Notes: generated by a model not told the origin, from the letters alone. A DNA stretch of 64,000 nt from Pyrenochaeta sp. MPI-SDFR-AT-0127 (GCA_020747015.1 JAGTJM010000032.1:303332-367331); one strand, 5' to 3'. Numbered from the stretch's first letter, positions 35,667 through 47,060 are shown. Numbers and translations are program-made.

Positions 35667-36652
35667 ATGCTCGATCCATTCCCAGTCCCGCCATTGGTGC
35701 GTGACGCAATACAGCCGCTGGCCGACCTATTGCATTTGGGCACTCTGCCTCTTCATGCCCATGAAGTTCTCGCCGGATTCGCGCTGTACACGTTCATCGA
35801 CTCTGTTCTTTCGCCGGCTATTTCTGCTCGTCTGCTTCCCAGCACGTACGCGAAGTTTTCGGCTCGAACAAAGCTCAATTGGAACATGCACGTCACGTCA
35901 TTTGTGAATGCAACATTTCTATCCGTTGCCGCCTCCTACGTTCTCTATTACGATGCAGAGCGCCTGCATGAGACGTGGGAGCAAAGAATATGGGGCTACA
36001 CGGGTGCCGGTGCCATGGTGCAGGCTTTTGGTGCGGGATACTTTTTGTGGGACCTTCAAATGTGCGCAATGAACGTCCGCACGCTCGGTGTGCTGGACCT
36101 GCTCCATGCAATTGTCGGCCTTGCAATTTCCATACTGGGATTCGTATGTGTTCAAAAACGCCAGGCTCTTGAAAAAGTCCTTCGTCTTGCCAGTGCAACT
36201 AGCTAACAATACCCTAAAAGCGGCCCTTTGGCTTGTACTACGGTATTCAATACGCCTTGATTGAGCTGTCAACTCCATTTGTGAATATTCATTGGTTCCT
36301 CAACAAGTTGGGCCGAGCCGGCTCAAAACTTCAGATTGTAAACGGCGCTATTCTCATTGTGGTTTTCGCAAGCTGCCGCCTTGTATTGGGTACTTACCTT
36401 ACCATTGTCTTTTCCCGCGACGCATGGTCTGCATTGCATGCTCCTGCACCGGGTTGGACCAAGTACGATTACTCACCAGGACAAGAACCCATTGTACTGC
36501 AGCATGAGGCTGCCTGGTGGCTGGTAGCCGCGTTTTTGATCAGCAACGGTGTTGTTATGTCACTCAGTGCTTTTTGGTTTACCAAAATGATTGCGACCGT
36601 AGGGAGACATATGAGTTCTGCCACTGAAGAAAAGAAGTTTAGTCATGACTAA
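35667..36652 (+). CDS. TLC-domain membrane protein (2 exons)
   Basis: Exons 35667-36143 and 36221-36652 flank a 77 bp intron (GTATGT...CTAAC...AAAAG), giving 302 residues. About seven hydrophobic helices are visible. The TLC (TRAM-LAG1-CLN8) pattern is recognisable: K-L-N-W-N-M-H-V-T-S-F-V-N-A-T near the second helix, G-Y-F-L-W-D-L, then L-L-H-A-I-V-G and L-S-T-P-F-V-N-I-H-W-F-L. It resembles the TLCD4/TMEM56 branch more than ceramide synthases, since the Lag1 double-histidine motif is absent. Likely location is the ER or another endomembrane; lipid sensing or trafficking is a family-level inference. Confidence 0.88.
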
Positions 36653-37181
36653 GATGAATATATTTTATTTAGGTTGGGCGCGTTGGAATATTCGAGTTTG
36701 AAATAAGCGTTTAAAACTTTGGAAGCGATCTTGCTTTGAGCATACAATGTTATATCAGTCTGAGGAAAAGAGCTAGACTGGTTCATGATTGAGGTTCTTT
36801 GAGAGTCTTTCTGCCATTCGGGCTAGGACGACATGGAACTGATTTAAACAAAAGCTTTTCAGAACAAACACGATGCATGTAGACAGATGTGCATAGAGTC
36901 GATGCAAAGTTCGAAAATAGATATTGAATACGGCACCACGCAGCCTTTGCAAGGGTTAAGCATTCAGTGAACTACGACGCACCGAAAGCCATAATGCTAG
37001 TGGATGTGGAGGACTCACGCGAGCCGTCCCAATGAGTTGTAGACAAGAGATAGGAAAGAAAGTTTCCTGGATTGAACAAACTGGGGTATCTCACACGCGC
37101 CTATAACGCCAATATATACCAGAAAGCGGCCCAATACAGTCTTATACAAAGACAGTCGTCAGCGAAGATCGCTATATGCCA
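36653..37181. other. Convergent intergenic region
   Basis: The stretch lies between the stops of the TLC-domain gene (plus) and an unknown minus-strand gene. No feature is recognised beyond likely 3' UTRs. Confidence 0.5.
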
Positions 37182-38495
37182 TCATGGCATCAACGTCGTA
37201 ACTCCATCATCATTCCTCTCCTTTGCTCTTCCACCACCAACCATGAAAGTCCCACTGCCCTTCTCATCGAACCATCGACTACTCCTGTGCCAACTAGGCA
37301 AGTTTTCTGGATCTTCATCTTCATTCTTGCAGCCGCGCCTGCATCCACCACCTTGCCGCCAAGAAATTCCTGCCCACTTCATACAACGTGCATACTCTGC
37401 ACACGGGTTCGCCCGGCGTTTCTTGGAGACGGAGAAATCTGAAAGGGACTGCCGCGGTGCAAGACGTCGGAGCGTGATGATGGCGTGGGCGCTGAAGTCA
37501 GGGATTGGGATGGGAAGGTGCGTCAGTGCCAGGGCTGTTGTTTCGAGAGATTCGAGGGCGTAGAGGAGTTCTTCTGGGGCCACAAGGAGGAAAGATTGGT
37601 GGTGTGTAGTCGTGAGCGATGTTGAACTGGTGTTTGACGGTTTGCGCTTGAGGAGTCGCTTGTGCCCTGCTTCCACCTCTTTCTGACGGCCTTGATCTTT
37701 ATTTGGCATGGTAGGAGTGGCGGCTCTCACAATAGCATCATCTAGTTCCTCCAAAGCCCCAATCCCGGCGCCATCAACCTCCCATTCCAACACTTCTTTT
37801 TCACAACCGGCCATACCCATGTAAATCAAATCCTTCAATTCCATTAGGAGCTCAAAGATCATGCGCTGAGGTACGGGCCGTTGCTCAAAGAGCGTTTGTA
37901 TGGCTGGAAGAAACCTTCTTGCGATCTCACCACCAGTGTATAGGTTCTTGCCGGTTGAGAAAGGCGCGTTGTCCGCCATTTGGAGTTCGATCTTAGACAT
38001 TTGCCGCGAGAGGCCGGCAGCAAGGTGGCGAATTTGGATCAGTCGGTTCTGTGTAAGTGAAGACTGGAGGGTGGGAGAAAGGTCTACGAGACAATGTTAG
38101 ATAGGCGCATGTCTCAACATGTTATAGAAGATCTTCACGCATGTTGTAGAAGATAGCCACTTACCTGTAAATGCGACCTCTCCGGCAAGCACGACCAGTG
38201 CCTCAGCAAGCTCCTTCTCCTTTTCCCTCAACTCCTTCCTCTGAGCTTGCATGCTCCGCCATGGCACCACAAAACCTATACTCTTCCCACCCGCATCCAC
38301 CGCTCTCCCGTCCGAGACCTCGGACGTTGTTTCGACTGCGTGGCCCTTGCCATTTTTCCTGATGTTCTGGCCCCTGGAATCATCTGTTTGGTATTGGAAT
38401 GTGAGTAGGAGGTCATTGTGGTCGCGGTTGCTACGGAGATTGCGCCAGACGCTCAGGATCGCGTTGGTAGAGAATATTTGTTGATACGGCGACAT
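37182..38495 (-). CDS. Hypothetical protein, 410 aa (2 exons)
   Basis: Exons 38165-38495 and 37182-38083 join across an 81 bp intron (GTAAGT...TAACATTGTCTCGTAG), giving 410 residues. I recognise no family. The first exon ends in a charged helix rich in E, K and A (E-L-R-E-K-E-K-E-L-A-E-A-L), probably a coiled coil. The second exon starts with another helical region (Q-N-R-L-I-Q-I-R-H-L-A-A-G-L) and Y-T-G-G-E-I-A-R-R-F-L-P-A-I. The last 80 residues are basic, cysteine- and glycine-rich, unlike the rest. An unrecognised intron near the 3' end could therefore alter the C-terminus. No signal peptide or membrane helix is seen. Confidence 0.75.
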
Positions 38496-38997
38496 GATGG
38501 TTTCGCGGTAAAGCGAAGTTGGTCACATTGCTGGGTCAGAATACTGGAAGATACACAACAGCAGGGCGTCGGCGATGTGTGATGAACGAAGCGTACAGGC
38601 GGTTGTTGTGTTGGCGGCATGTGATGGGGCGGCCGTGACCCTTGTTTACGATCAACAGCCGATCTGGGAGGTGACGTGGTGTCGTGTGGGAGGGGCAACG
38701 CCTCTAGCAAACCTCCATCTATCCATGCACAATGTCTGGAACATGACAAGCACCACCATGCAGGACGGGTATTGAACACGCAAATATGAGTTGATGGAGA
38801 TTTTTGCCCTTTCCTGTCTACCCAATGTTTCTACCTATGTTACACCCGGATGCGCAACGCACCTTCCTCCAGTCACGCCTTCAAGCAAACGAGCCCCCAA
38901 CCCATCTCTCCATATGCTGATGCGCCAAAGAACACCAAAGTAATGCATCGCTACATGATCAAGGGAACCATGCCCGGTTCTACACTTTTGAGTCCGT
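38496..38997. other. Intergenic, promoter of the unknown 410-aa gene
   Basis: The stretch lies between the start of the 410-residue gene and the stop of the PP5 gene. Two overlapping short frames on opposite strands show no family resemblance. Confidence 0.5.
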
Positions 38998-40589
38998 TTA
39001 TATCATTCCCGCCATACCATTCGATGCATAGGCCATGGGCTTGATATTTGGGTGCGGCACAGCGTCGAACTGGGTAAACTTGAGCTTGTACTCGGGTCCA
39101 ATCTTGATGAAGGCGCCCTTGTTGTGCGTACTGTCGCAGTAGTTTGGTGCAGAGAAGACCGTGATGCAGCGTCCGTCGTGTTCGACCTCGTAGCCCTCCA
39201 TGCGGACTTCATGTGATCGAATGATGGCTTCAAGACCGTTGTTCTCACAGAAGCGCTTTGTGACATCCGGGCCGAATTGTAAGCCTACACCACGCTTGCT
39301 GGGCCCTCGTCCCGGTGCGGTCTGTGGATCTGTCCAGAGCATCTCCATCATGAGACCGGCCTGACCTGGCTGCCGCTGCTTGAACCGATTCAGCTTCCTT
39401 ACATCGTCCAAAGTGACCTTATCATCTGAGAACAGCCCACCATGGAGAACAAAGTACTTCTTGCCGATAAGTGTCGCTAATGGAAGCATCGAAAAGGACT
39501 CGGAGAATAGCTTGAAAACGCGCTCTGTGTATTTGGCCCTGCATTCGCCTTCGAAACCGTACATTCGATTCATGTCATCTGTCTCGTGGTTCCCGCGATT
39601 GAGGAAGAATGTGGTAGGATACAGCCACTTGTACGCGTAGAGTAGGAGGGCAATCTCTGTGGACCATGAGCCTCGGTCAACGAAATCACCGTTGAATAAG
39701 AACGAGTGTTTCTCCGAGGGCTTGCCCGCGAGTTTGAATATGTTCATGAGATCAAAAAATTGGCCTGCGTAGTTGTCAGCAAAGCTCATACCCACAGACG
39801 CCTTGTGCTGGGCCTACCATGTGTGTCTCCGCAGACTGTGATCTCATGCCCCTCTTCGATGTCGTACTCGACCATGGTTGGCTCCTTCTTTACAATGTCC
39901 ATGACTGCTACTATGATCTGGTAGGTATACTTCTTAGCTAGCTTCTTTCCGTTCTTGAATCTCTCAATCATGTCCTCGATGAATTCCAGTGTCATTGTGT
40001 CGCCCAGCTTGGCGCCATCGTACGAAGAGTCTACTGCCATGTGTTCGATATCCAGCCCTTCTGCTGCCGATGGAGCATCGTCGACCTCGATAGCCTTGAG
40101 GAAGGCGTCTCGCTTGACAACCTTCTCGCATTCTGCCATGCGCAGCTTTGCCTGCCCATCGTTGGGTGCTTTCTTTACGACGAGTCGCCAGTCGCGTAGG
40201 GCTTCACGGTGTTTGAGGATGGCGGTGTTCGCTGAGGCGCGGCGGTAGTATGCCTGAGTCTGTGGTGAGTCGTCATTGTAGAAGAGCTGAAGCAGAGGCG
40301 TGGTACCTTGACATTGTTCGGGTCGAGCTCGATGGCGGTGTCAGCATCTTGTATTGCGTACCCGTACTGTTCAAGCTTAATGTATGTCTAGTAAGAGAAT
40401 GTGAGTATATGGTCGTAACGCAACACGCAGGCAATGTACTTGAGCTCGATTGGTGTAGAACGAGGGCTCTCTGTTGTAGGCCTCTATCGCCTTGGTGTAG
40501 AAATCTAATGCGGCATCCCAGGCTTGGTTTCGAAACGCATCGTTGCCCTGGTTCTTGAACGCAGTTGCTTCTTCTTGAGGACTTCCCAT
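38998..40589 (-). CDS. PPT1: Serine/threonine protein phosphatase 5 with TPR domain (4 exons)
   Basis: Exons are 40440-40589, 40307-40387, 39818-40253 and 38998-39764, giving 477 residues, a normal PP5/Ppt1 length. The start at 40589 (M-G-S-P-Q-E-E) is the first ATG that leads into the tetratricopeptide repeats (about residues 8-120). These carry A-x-x-x-K-N-Q-G-N-D-A-F and Y-T-N-R-A-Q patterns and bind the C-terminus of Hsp90 in known orthologues. The catalytic domain has all metal-ligand motifs: G-D-T-H-G, G-D-F-V-D-R-G, G-N-H-E-T-D, R-S-H-E and S-A-P-N-Y-C-D. The product dephosphorylates Hsp90/Cdc37 clients in cytosol and nucleus. Three introns of 52-53 bp split the TPR and the first catalytic motif. 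Confidence 0.96.
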
Positions 40590-40902
40590 GGTGTGTTTTG
40601 GGGACTGCGGGACAAGCTGGGGTATGCGAGGACCGACGATACGATTGCAGACGGCACGACGGGGAGCTGCACCTGCAGAAACGTCAAAAGTAGGGAGCTT
40701 CGACCGGCGGACAGATGTTGGTTTTGCACTAAACAGACGCACTCAAAAAGGGACTGTGAAGGCTGTAGCGCGCCTCTTTCAAGTTGCCGCACAACCAAAT
40801 CTTGTCAAGCATTTCGGTCCCGCCTCTGGTCTCGCCTCGCCTTGCCACTAACGGTCCACTAACGCATCAACCAGCCAGCGACCCCAGCAATCGACGAGAA
40901 CC
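40590..40902. promoter_or_regulatory. Divergent promoter, PPT1 / SPT4
   Basis: Only 313 bp separate the two divergent start codons, so the genes very probably share a bidirectional promoter. No specific factor site is claimed. Confidence 0.6.
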
Positions 40903-41805
40903 ATGGCCCGCAAAGGTACTGCCACGGTAAAGACGGCTAACAAAGGCGAAAGATACATCTACCTCGATTCGGATGACGAGAAGATCGATCCCACAAGCAC
41001 CACGCCCGACGAGAGCCAGACCATTAAGAGCAGTAGCCCGGCCAAAGAGCAGGGCCAAGCAAATACGCTGGAAAATGGACATCTGAATGCCACACGCGAG
41101 CAGCTAAACCTGTCTTGGCCGCCGAAGCCAAACCCAGAGCTTCCTCAGCCTCGCCAAGCCTCTACGGCGGTGGATCGCAGCAAGACACTGGCCAAGTCAC
41201 TCTTCTCATCCACCGACAACAAAGAGAAACTCCAGGCTTCCCAGGACTTTGACCCGCCCACCTTACTGCCTTCCAAGACCATCTGCAGCCAGAATCAGCT
41301 ATCTATCAGAGAATCTCGCCCGCGCATCAAGACCTCCGCCACACCTCACTCTCTCGCTGCCGCTTTTCGAACCGCAGACGCGAACCGTCCTATCAACCTC
41401 CAAAACCTTGAAGAAACCGACGAGATGGCCATTCAAGGCGGAGCTGCCATTCCTGCAAACCAGCAGCGCAACATGCGTGCCTGCATGGTGTGCTCCATTG
41501 TCCGCACCCAGCAGCAGTTCATGACTGGAGGCTGCCCAAACTGTGAAGACATCCTCGAACTAGCCGGCAACTCCGAGCAGATCAACGACTGCACCTCACA
41601 AGTCTTTGACGGCCTGATCAGCGTAGCGGACACAAAGAGGAGCTGGGTCGCCCGGTATCAGCGACTTGAGGGTTATGTTCCGGGCGTATATGCCACTCAG
41701 GTTGAGGGCATCTTGCCAGAGGACGTTATTGTGGCCGTAGAGAACGCAGGCATCAATTATGTGCCCCGGGACGGCAGCGAGCAAGATATGTTGCCCAAAG
41801 ATTAA
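40903..41805 (+). CDS. SPT4: Transcription elongation factor Spt4 with long N-terminal extension
   Basis: A single exon encodes 300 residues. The last 115 or so are a complete Spt4. The zinc-ribbon cysteines are in M-R-A-C-M-V-C-S-I-V and G-G-C-P-N-C-E; S-Q-V-F-D-G-L-I and W-V-A-R-Y-Q-R-L-E-G-Y-V-P-G-V-Y follow. Spt4 pairs with the NGN domain of Spt5 to make DSIF, which promotes RNA polymerase II and I processivity. Canonical Spt4 is about 100-120 residues. Here roughly 185 polar, disordered residues precede it, beginning M-A-R-K-G-T-A and containing an acidic Y-L-D-S-D-D-E patch. An internal ATG at 41425 would give a 126-residue protein of typical length. The extension stays open with no stop and no clear intron, so it is probably translated in at least one isoform. 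Confidence 0.93.
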   Translation: MARKGTATVKTANKGERYIYLDSDDEKIDPTSTTPDESQTIKSSSPAKEQGQANTLENGHLNATREQLNLSWPPKPNPELPQPRQASTAVDRSKTLAKSLFSSTDNKEKLQASQDFDPPTLLPSKTICSQNQLSIRESRPRIKTSATPHSLAAAFRTADANRPINLQNLEETDEMAIQGGAAIPANQQRNMRACMVCSIVRTQQQFMTGGCPNCEDILELAGNSEQINDCTSQVFDGLISVADTKRSWVARYQRLEGYVPGVYATQVEGILPEDVIVAVENAGINYVPRDGSEQDMLPKD

Positions 41806-42659
41806 GCAAAAGTACAGTTTTCACTCGGCGCTTGTGGTCTATGGGAATTAGACCTTGGGCAGGAACAAACATTTTATCAGCATCTTCAGCGAGGAGTTTG
41901 GGCAAAAGACGCATCCGTGGATGCAACATGAAAGATGATTGCGGCGAAAAAGCTAGGATGCTGGGTAATACTCAGAAGGCTATGCATAGATAGAACCAAA
42001 TCTTGTGTCTTTGAATTCATATGAAGATGTAGATGGCATCAGCCCGTAGTGCAGAGTAAGTAGTTCAACGGAGAAACAACCTTGGTGTTATTCATCTACA
42101 CTGCGTTAACACGTACCCTGGAACGATGGGCTTTGTTCGAGTCATTATTTTGTAAAGGACCGAGACTCAATCCTTTTCAATACCGGTACGCGTTTCGCAA
42201 TGCTTGTCATTTCACGTGACGCGCCGGACATGCGAAGGTGTGCTAACTACTCGCCATCTGATAGCAGTTTTGGCCGGACCTCATTTCGTACTGGTGGGGA
42301 CAACAACACCAAAACGCCATGGCGCACCGAACTAATCTCGGCAAACTGCACGCACCAGAAACTCTAATCGACCACCCTATCATACTCTTCGCTATCGTCC
42401 AGAATTGACTGAAGATCAGTCTTTTCGCCCCAAAGATCTCCCTATGGCACGTGCAATGTACCCGCGGTTCGCAGCTTTGACAAAGCGCTGTAAGCGACCC
42501 CCTATCCGTGTATCCTGGCCAAGGCTTGGTGGAGTGATGAGAGAATAGATGGGCTTGCGTAGAAAAGATAAGACCCCTGGAATCTCTTTCACATTTCCTC
42601 GCCCTTCAACTGAGCTTTCAATATTCGTTTGAAACTCAAGAGTTCCTCATATCCACAAG
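41806..42659. other. Intergenic, promoter side of the acyltransferase gene
   Basis: About 850 bp between SPT4 and the acyltransferase. No frame of note, repeat or RNA gene is seen. A CT-rich stretch just before 42660 is compatible with a fungal promoter. Confidence 0.5.
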
Positions 42660-44206
42660 ATGGCTTTCTTGAAAAAATATCTTGGAGGGTCCACCAGGGG
42701 AAGTCCGTCAATGTCAGTTGAGGATGATGAAGTCTACCCTGTGCATATGCTGGATGATTCCAAAACGCTTCGGACTATCGTAGTCACTTGGACATTATGC
42801 TTCAATGACGTACTGGATGCCGACAAGCTTCACACGTCCCTATCAGAGTTACTGGAGATTGGAGACTGGAAGAAAATTGGTGGTCGTCTAAGACTAAAGG
42901 TAAACGCTCTTCAATCAACCAATGTCACACGATGGAAGCTGATATCAACCCAAAGAAGGATGGAAAATTGGAAACTCATGTCCCACGGCAATTTACAACT
43001 GAGCGGCCAGCAGTAACCTATACTCACCAAAAGCTAGAAATGGCTGTTGAAGATCATCCAATTGCTCAAAATCTCCCAAAAGCCACGGATGCGCCATCTA
43101 TTCATTCTGGTCCCCAGGACTTCCAGACATTTGCTGTTCGCGAAGATGCGCCAGCAACCCTGGAAGGCTTTCTATCCGGAGATACGCCTCAGCTGTCGCT
43201 GCATATCACTTCTTTCAACAATGCGACGATTGTGGGACTCTCATGGCCACATACTCTCATGGATGTTATGGGACAACAGGCTCTGCTCCGCGGCTGGTCA
43301 TTAGTATTAGCTGGTAAGGTGTCGGAAGTACCCACCCTGCTTGGCGGACGAGAGGACGTTATCTGTACTGTCACTGACGCGCCCGTGGGAGAAAAGGAAG
43401 AGTATGCATTGAAGCAGAAACAGCTCAAAGGCTGGGCTATGACCATGTTCGGCGCGCGTTTCGCCATGGATTTGCTTGTGAACCGAACCGTCGAGACACG
43501 CACGGTATTTCTTCCAAAGAAGACAATGGCCGATTTGCGATTCCAGGCGCAGAATGACCTAGCCATTGACGAGAAAAGCGGAAACAAGCCCTTCATCAGC
43601 GAAGGCGACGTGCTGACGGCATGGGCAATTCGATCGGTTGCTTCCTCGTTACCACAACCTCGTCCAGTGACGGCGCTGCACGCGCTCAATGCACGCTTCC
43701 GTCTTTCACCAATAAGCCAGGCTCAAGGTGTATACGTCCAAAACATGGCGGTGGCTGCCTTTACACTTCTGCCTCCTGAAGTTGCTACGGGACCGTTGGG
43801 ACCAATCGCATTGGAAAACCGACAACATCTAATGGAACAGGCAACTGAGTCCCAGGTCCTAGCCGGTCTACGAGAGACGAGAAACGGGACTATCAACCCT
43901 TCGACAATGATTTGTGGCGATTCTAATGCCCTACTCATGCCCTTCACGAACTGGTCACGGGCAGACTTCTTCAAGATCGTGGACTTCAGTCCTGCGGTCC
44001 TGCGCGCCGGTGAGGAGGGACAGTCGCGCAACAACCCACCAGGTTCCATCAAGTTCCACTGTGCTTCGTCCATGCGACCCAGTCCTACGATGAGGAACGT
44101 TATTGTGGTATTGGGAAAGGACCATGGGGATAATTACTGGCTCACTGGAAGTTTGTTGCCTGCTGCATGGGCTAAGATTGAAGAAGATCTGGAGAAATTG
44201 CGGTAA
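42660..44206 (+). CDS. BAHD/trichothecene-acetyltransferase-like acyltransferase (2 exons)
   Basis: Exons 42660-42899 and 42956-44206 are separated by a 56 bp intron, giving 496 residues. A downstream acceptor three bases later would also fit. The catalytic H-x-x-x-D motif is H-T-L-M-D within L-S-W-P-H-T-L-M-D-V-M-G. A second family landmark is T-N-W-S-R-A-D-F-F-K-I-V-D-F-S-P-A-V. The BAHD D-F-G-W-G motif of plants is not present, which is usual for the fungal branch. The N-terminal part has W-T-L-C-F-N-D-V-L and G-G-R-L-R-L. Such enzymes transfer acyl groups from acyl-CoA to hydroxyls or amines, but no polyketide, terpene or peptide synthase lies nearby, so the substrate is unknown. Confidence 0.9.
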
Positions 44207-44681
44207 TAATCATCATGACAAACGGAGGATGATACCCAACGGAGTTGAATATATCTTAATACAATTGCATTTCACGTCACATATTGATATTGATACTTTG
44301 CTGAAACCGCATTTTCGGTCATGGCATTGTTCGTCCATGATTACGGACAAGTTTAAACTCGACATGATACACTCTCAAGAAATTTATCAGCGCAGCCTTT
44401 TTTTGAGACCCGAGTTCCTTGCCATTGTCTACGATGTACGGTCGTCAAGATCGGTGTGAGACTTCATGTTTGCTTTGTTGAGTGTCTTGATCCCCGCGAC
44501 ATGGCTTATTTTAGACTTTTGTCTGGCTTCAAGACATGCTCAGAAATGTATGTAAAGACATTGTCCAAAGTATTAAGCCTTGACCTTCACCCATGAATAT
44601 ATAGAGCCAATGATTCTAACTAGCTCATCTCATGTAAATACAACTCCGATATACACCTAACACAGAAGCGTACACTACAGA
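44207..44681. other. Intergenic, no gene seen
   Basis: The stretch lies between two plus-strand genes. A 118-codon frame at 44103-44459 overlaps the acyltransferase end in another frame and is treated as chance. Confidence 0.5.
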
Positions 44682-45467
44682 ATGCCCTATCATCCCGACT
44701 TCACAGACCAGAACCTTTTCATAGAACAACACTTGAACACTGCAGCAACCCTCACTGAAGTCATATGCTCAATTTGTCGACAACGCTGCAGTCGCCGGCA
44801 TGAGGTAGTCCAGATCTCTGGGCACCCTCAATGCCAGTGCGTCTTCGGCAGGGTGTGCATCTTACAGTGGCTGAGCTCCAATGGGGCATCATCCAATACT
44901 TGTCCAAGTTGTAATGCTGTGCTGTACAATCCACAACATGATGATAACAATGGTGAACCTTCCATAACTTCGTCCTCATCCAGCGATAGGAATCTACATC
45001 ACCAACAACACTTTACTCGGCAAACCATCCATATACCACGACCTTTTCGCGAGTACGACCTTCGCTCTCGTCCTCATACTTCTGCCTCTGCATCATCACC
45101 ATCTCCCTCAACAGACTCCCGCATCTTGTCCGCAAACTCGGCGACATCGGACTCCAGTACCACTTCCAATGCCGCCATAGAGAACTTCGTCGACAACCTT
45201 TGGGCTGGAACTTGGGATCTTGTAGTTGAAAGCTGGGAATTAACGCCTCCAGATCAAAGAACGCGGAGAATCAAACATGCACAGCTGCTCGCTTTAGTGC
45301 TAGATATTTGCCCCTTGAACTTCGTGGATAGGCCGCTGAGGGAACACCTTGCTCTTCGTGCACGGAGGATGGTACACAAGCATCGTAAGAACGGGGTTTT
45401 TGATACGGAGACAGAGTTGAGAACTGAAAGAGAGGATGTGAGAATGGCGGTAGAGTATGGTATTTAA
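44682..45467 (+). CDS. RING-like zinc finger protein, 261 aa
   Basis: A single exon. Near residues 29-80 there is a cysteine-rich module with C-S-I-C, Q-C-Q-C, V-C-I-L-Q-W-L and C-P-S-C, matching a RING-type zinc finger with diverged spacing. The middle is a serine/threonine/histidine low-complexity linker, and the C-terminal 90 residues are an alpha-helical charged segment. Many short fungal RING proteins are E3 ubiquitin ligases, so that role is possible, but neither partner nor substrate can be seen. Confidence 0.8.
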   Translation: MPYHPDFTDQNLFIEQHLNTAATLTEVICSICRQRCSRRHEVVQISGHPQCQCVFGRVCILQWLSSNGASSNTCPSCNAVLYNPQHDDNNGEPSITSSSSSDRNLHHQQHFTRQTIHIPRPFREYDLRSRPHTSASASSPSPSTDSRILSANSATSDSSTTSNAAIENFVDNLWAGTWDLVVESWELTPPDQRTRRIKHAQLLALVLDICPLNFVDRPLREHLALRARRMVHKHRKNGVFDTETELRTEREDVRMAVEYGI

Positions 45468-45988
45468 GTTGGAACGAGTGTCAATGCTTTGGATTGAATG
45501 ATACAATACTAATGTAATTCAAGTCTGGACATTTGGGATTTTACAGTTGTTTTGTTCGTAATTTTTTAAGATACTTTGCATTTTCACCTTGATTGCAGTT
45601 GTTTGTAGCGCCAATATGTGAACGAGGACAGAAGGGGGAAATAGTCTTCTTCTAAGCCATTGTTGCATGCTAAGGAGTTCTGCTGATCCAGGCATTGGAG
45701 TAGCCGTTCGTGCGTCTTACAACCCCGCATTGTCAGATAATTCCAAAAACACTACCACACTTGTTGGACATTTCCAGAGCAGGACTTAGTTCCCGACCAA
45801 TAAGCGAGTGAGGATTTATGTCCGTAATACATATGCGTGTGTTGCTGTAGCGTCATCGACAGCGTGTTAGATAACCCTCGGTTATAACAAGTACATAACT
45901 TTAGGTCAACCCTCGTTACTTGATTGCAATAAATATTTCCAGCCCATAGAAGTCTCTGATTAAGCCAAACCCTCAACCATCCAACATC
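45468..45988. other. Intergenic, no gene seen
   Basis: About 520 bp between the RING-like gene and the MAPEG gene, both plus. A 107-codon minus frame at 45752-46075 runs antisense over the MAPEG start and shows no family pattern. Confidence 0.5.
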
Positions 45989-46818
45989 ATGTCCGACGAC
46001 AAGAAGCGACAAGCCAAGCGCGTTGCAGCCGAAAATGGAGTGTTCGTATTGTACAATTTCAGGACAAACACGCATTTACTAACAGATGTAGTGTCAATCC
46101 TGCTGGTCTAGCGGTATTGGCCGCAACGCCCATGTACCTCGCTCTCATACCACTTACGTTCGTGTTTCCTTCCATTGGACATCAATATTGTTGAACGCAG
46201 ACATACTACCATGAGGACCAACCTGAATACTCAATTGATACTAACAGATCGATAGCTCATACCTCACAAAACCGGATAGTATCACACAGTCCCTCACCCA
46301 TGCCCTAATCAAGCTTATACCAGGTGTCGGCGTACGTCTTCTTGCCCCGCTTCCATGTATATCTGATTTGTATTGGTTGCTAATCAAATTGACAGGTAAC
46401 GTCTATTACATCCGGTCGCGCCATTCCCGCTCTATCTGCGCTGTATCTGTTCTGGACATTCGGCGCATCTGGCGCGGCGTCTGCAGCAGGGCAAGCCATG
46501 GGACGTGAAGAAGGCTTAGATAATGACCATCCAAGGAAGCATGTAGGCAATTTGGACGGACTGCCATTGAGGTTGAGAAGCGCGCATTATGCCCTTATAG
46601 AGAATTTTCCTGGATTCGCCTTGGCTGCAGCGCTGGCACAAGTCCTGGCACCGAACGACGCGCAGATTGTCAATCTTTTGGGATATCATGTCATTGCGAA
46701 GTTGTTGGTGCATTACCCGGCGTATCTGGGTAATGTTGCACTACCGAGAACCTTTGCGCATATTAGTGCGACGGCGGCGTTGATCAATGTTTGCTGGAGG
46801 CTGGCTGCTGGTAATTAG
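45989..46818 (+). CDS. MAPEG family membrane protein (4 exons)
   Basis: Exons 45989-46041, 46092-46157, 46256-46331 and 46396-46818 give 205 residues. The first three are short, and both of the first two introns use GTTCGT as donor. Four hydrophobic segments are visible. The MAPEG core (membrane-associated proteins in eicosanoid and glutathione metabolism) is seen as G-R-A-I-P-A-L, then L-R-L-R-S-A-H-Y-A-L-I-E-N-F-P-G-F, and a C-terminal A-H-I-S-A-T-A helix pair. Members include microsomal glutathione transferases and leukotriene synthase-like proteins. Fungal members are mostly uncharacterised, so a glutathione-linked role is only a family-level inference. Confidence 0.85.
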
Positions 46819-47060
46819 ACATTGCTGCAAAAGATGTGGCATGGACATAGAGCATAATCTCAAGTTTTGGAGGTGTCGTGAACAGAATGAGGAGAAATTC
46901 GACTGTGGGCATTTTCTCGTCCGAAACCCCGCAATGCCTTGACGTCACATAATGTGTTCGTGCATCTCACAATATTGACGTTGATACAATTAACTTCTCT
47001 ACGATTGCGACCGCTTCTAATCTGTCTCAATTCCTCTTCAAATTAACTTGAACATTCCAA

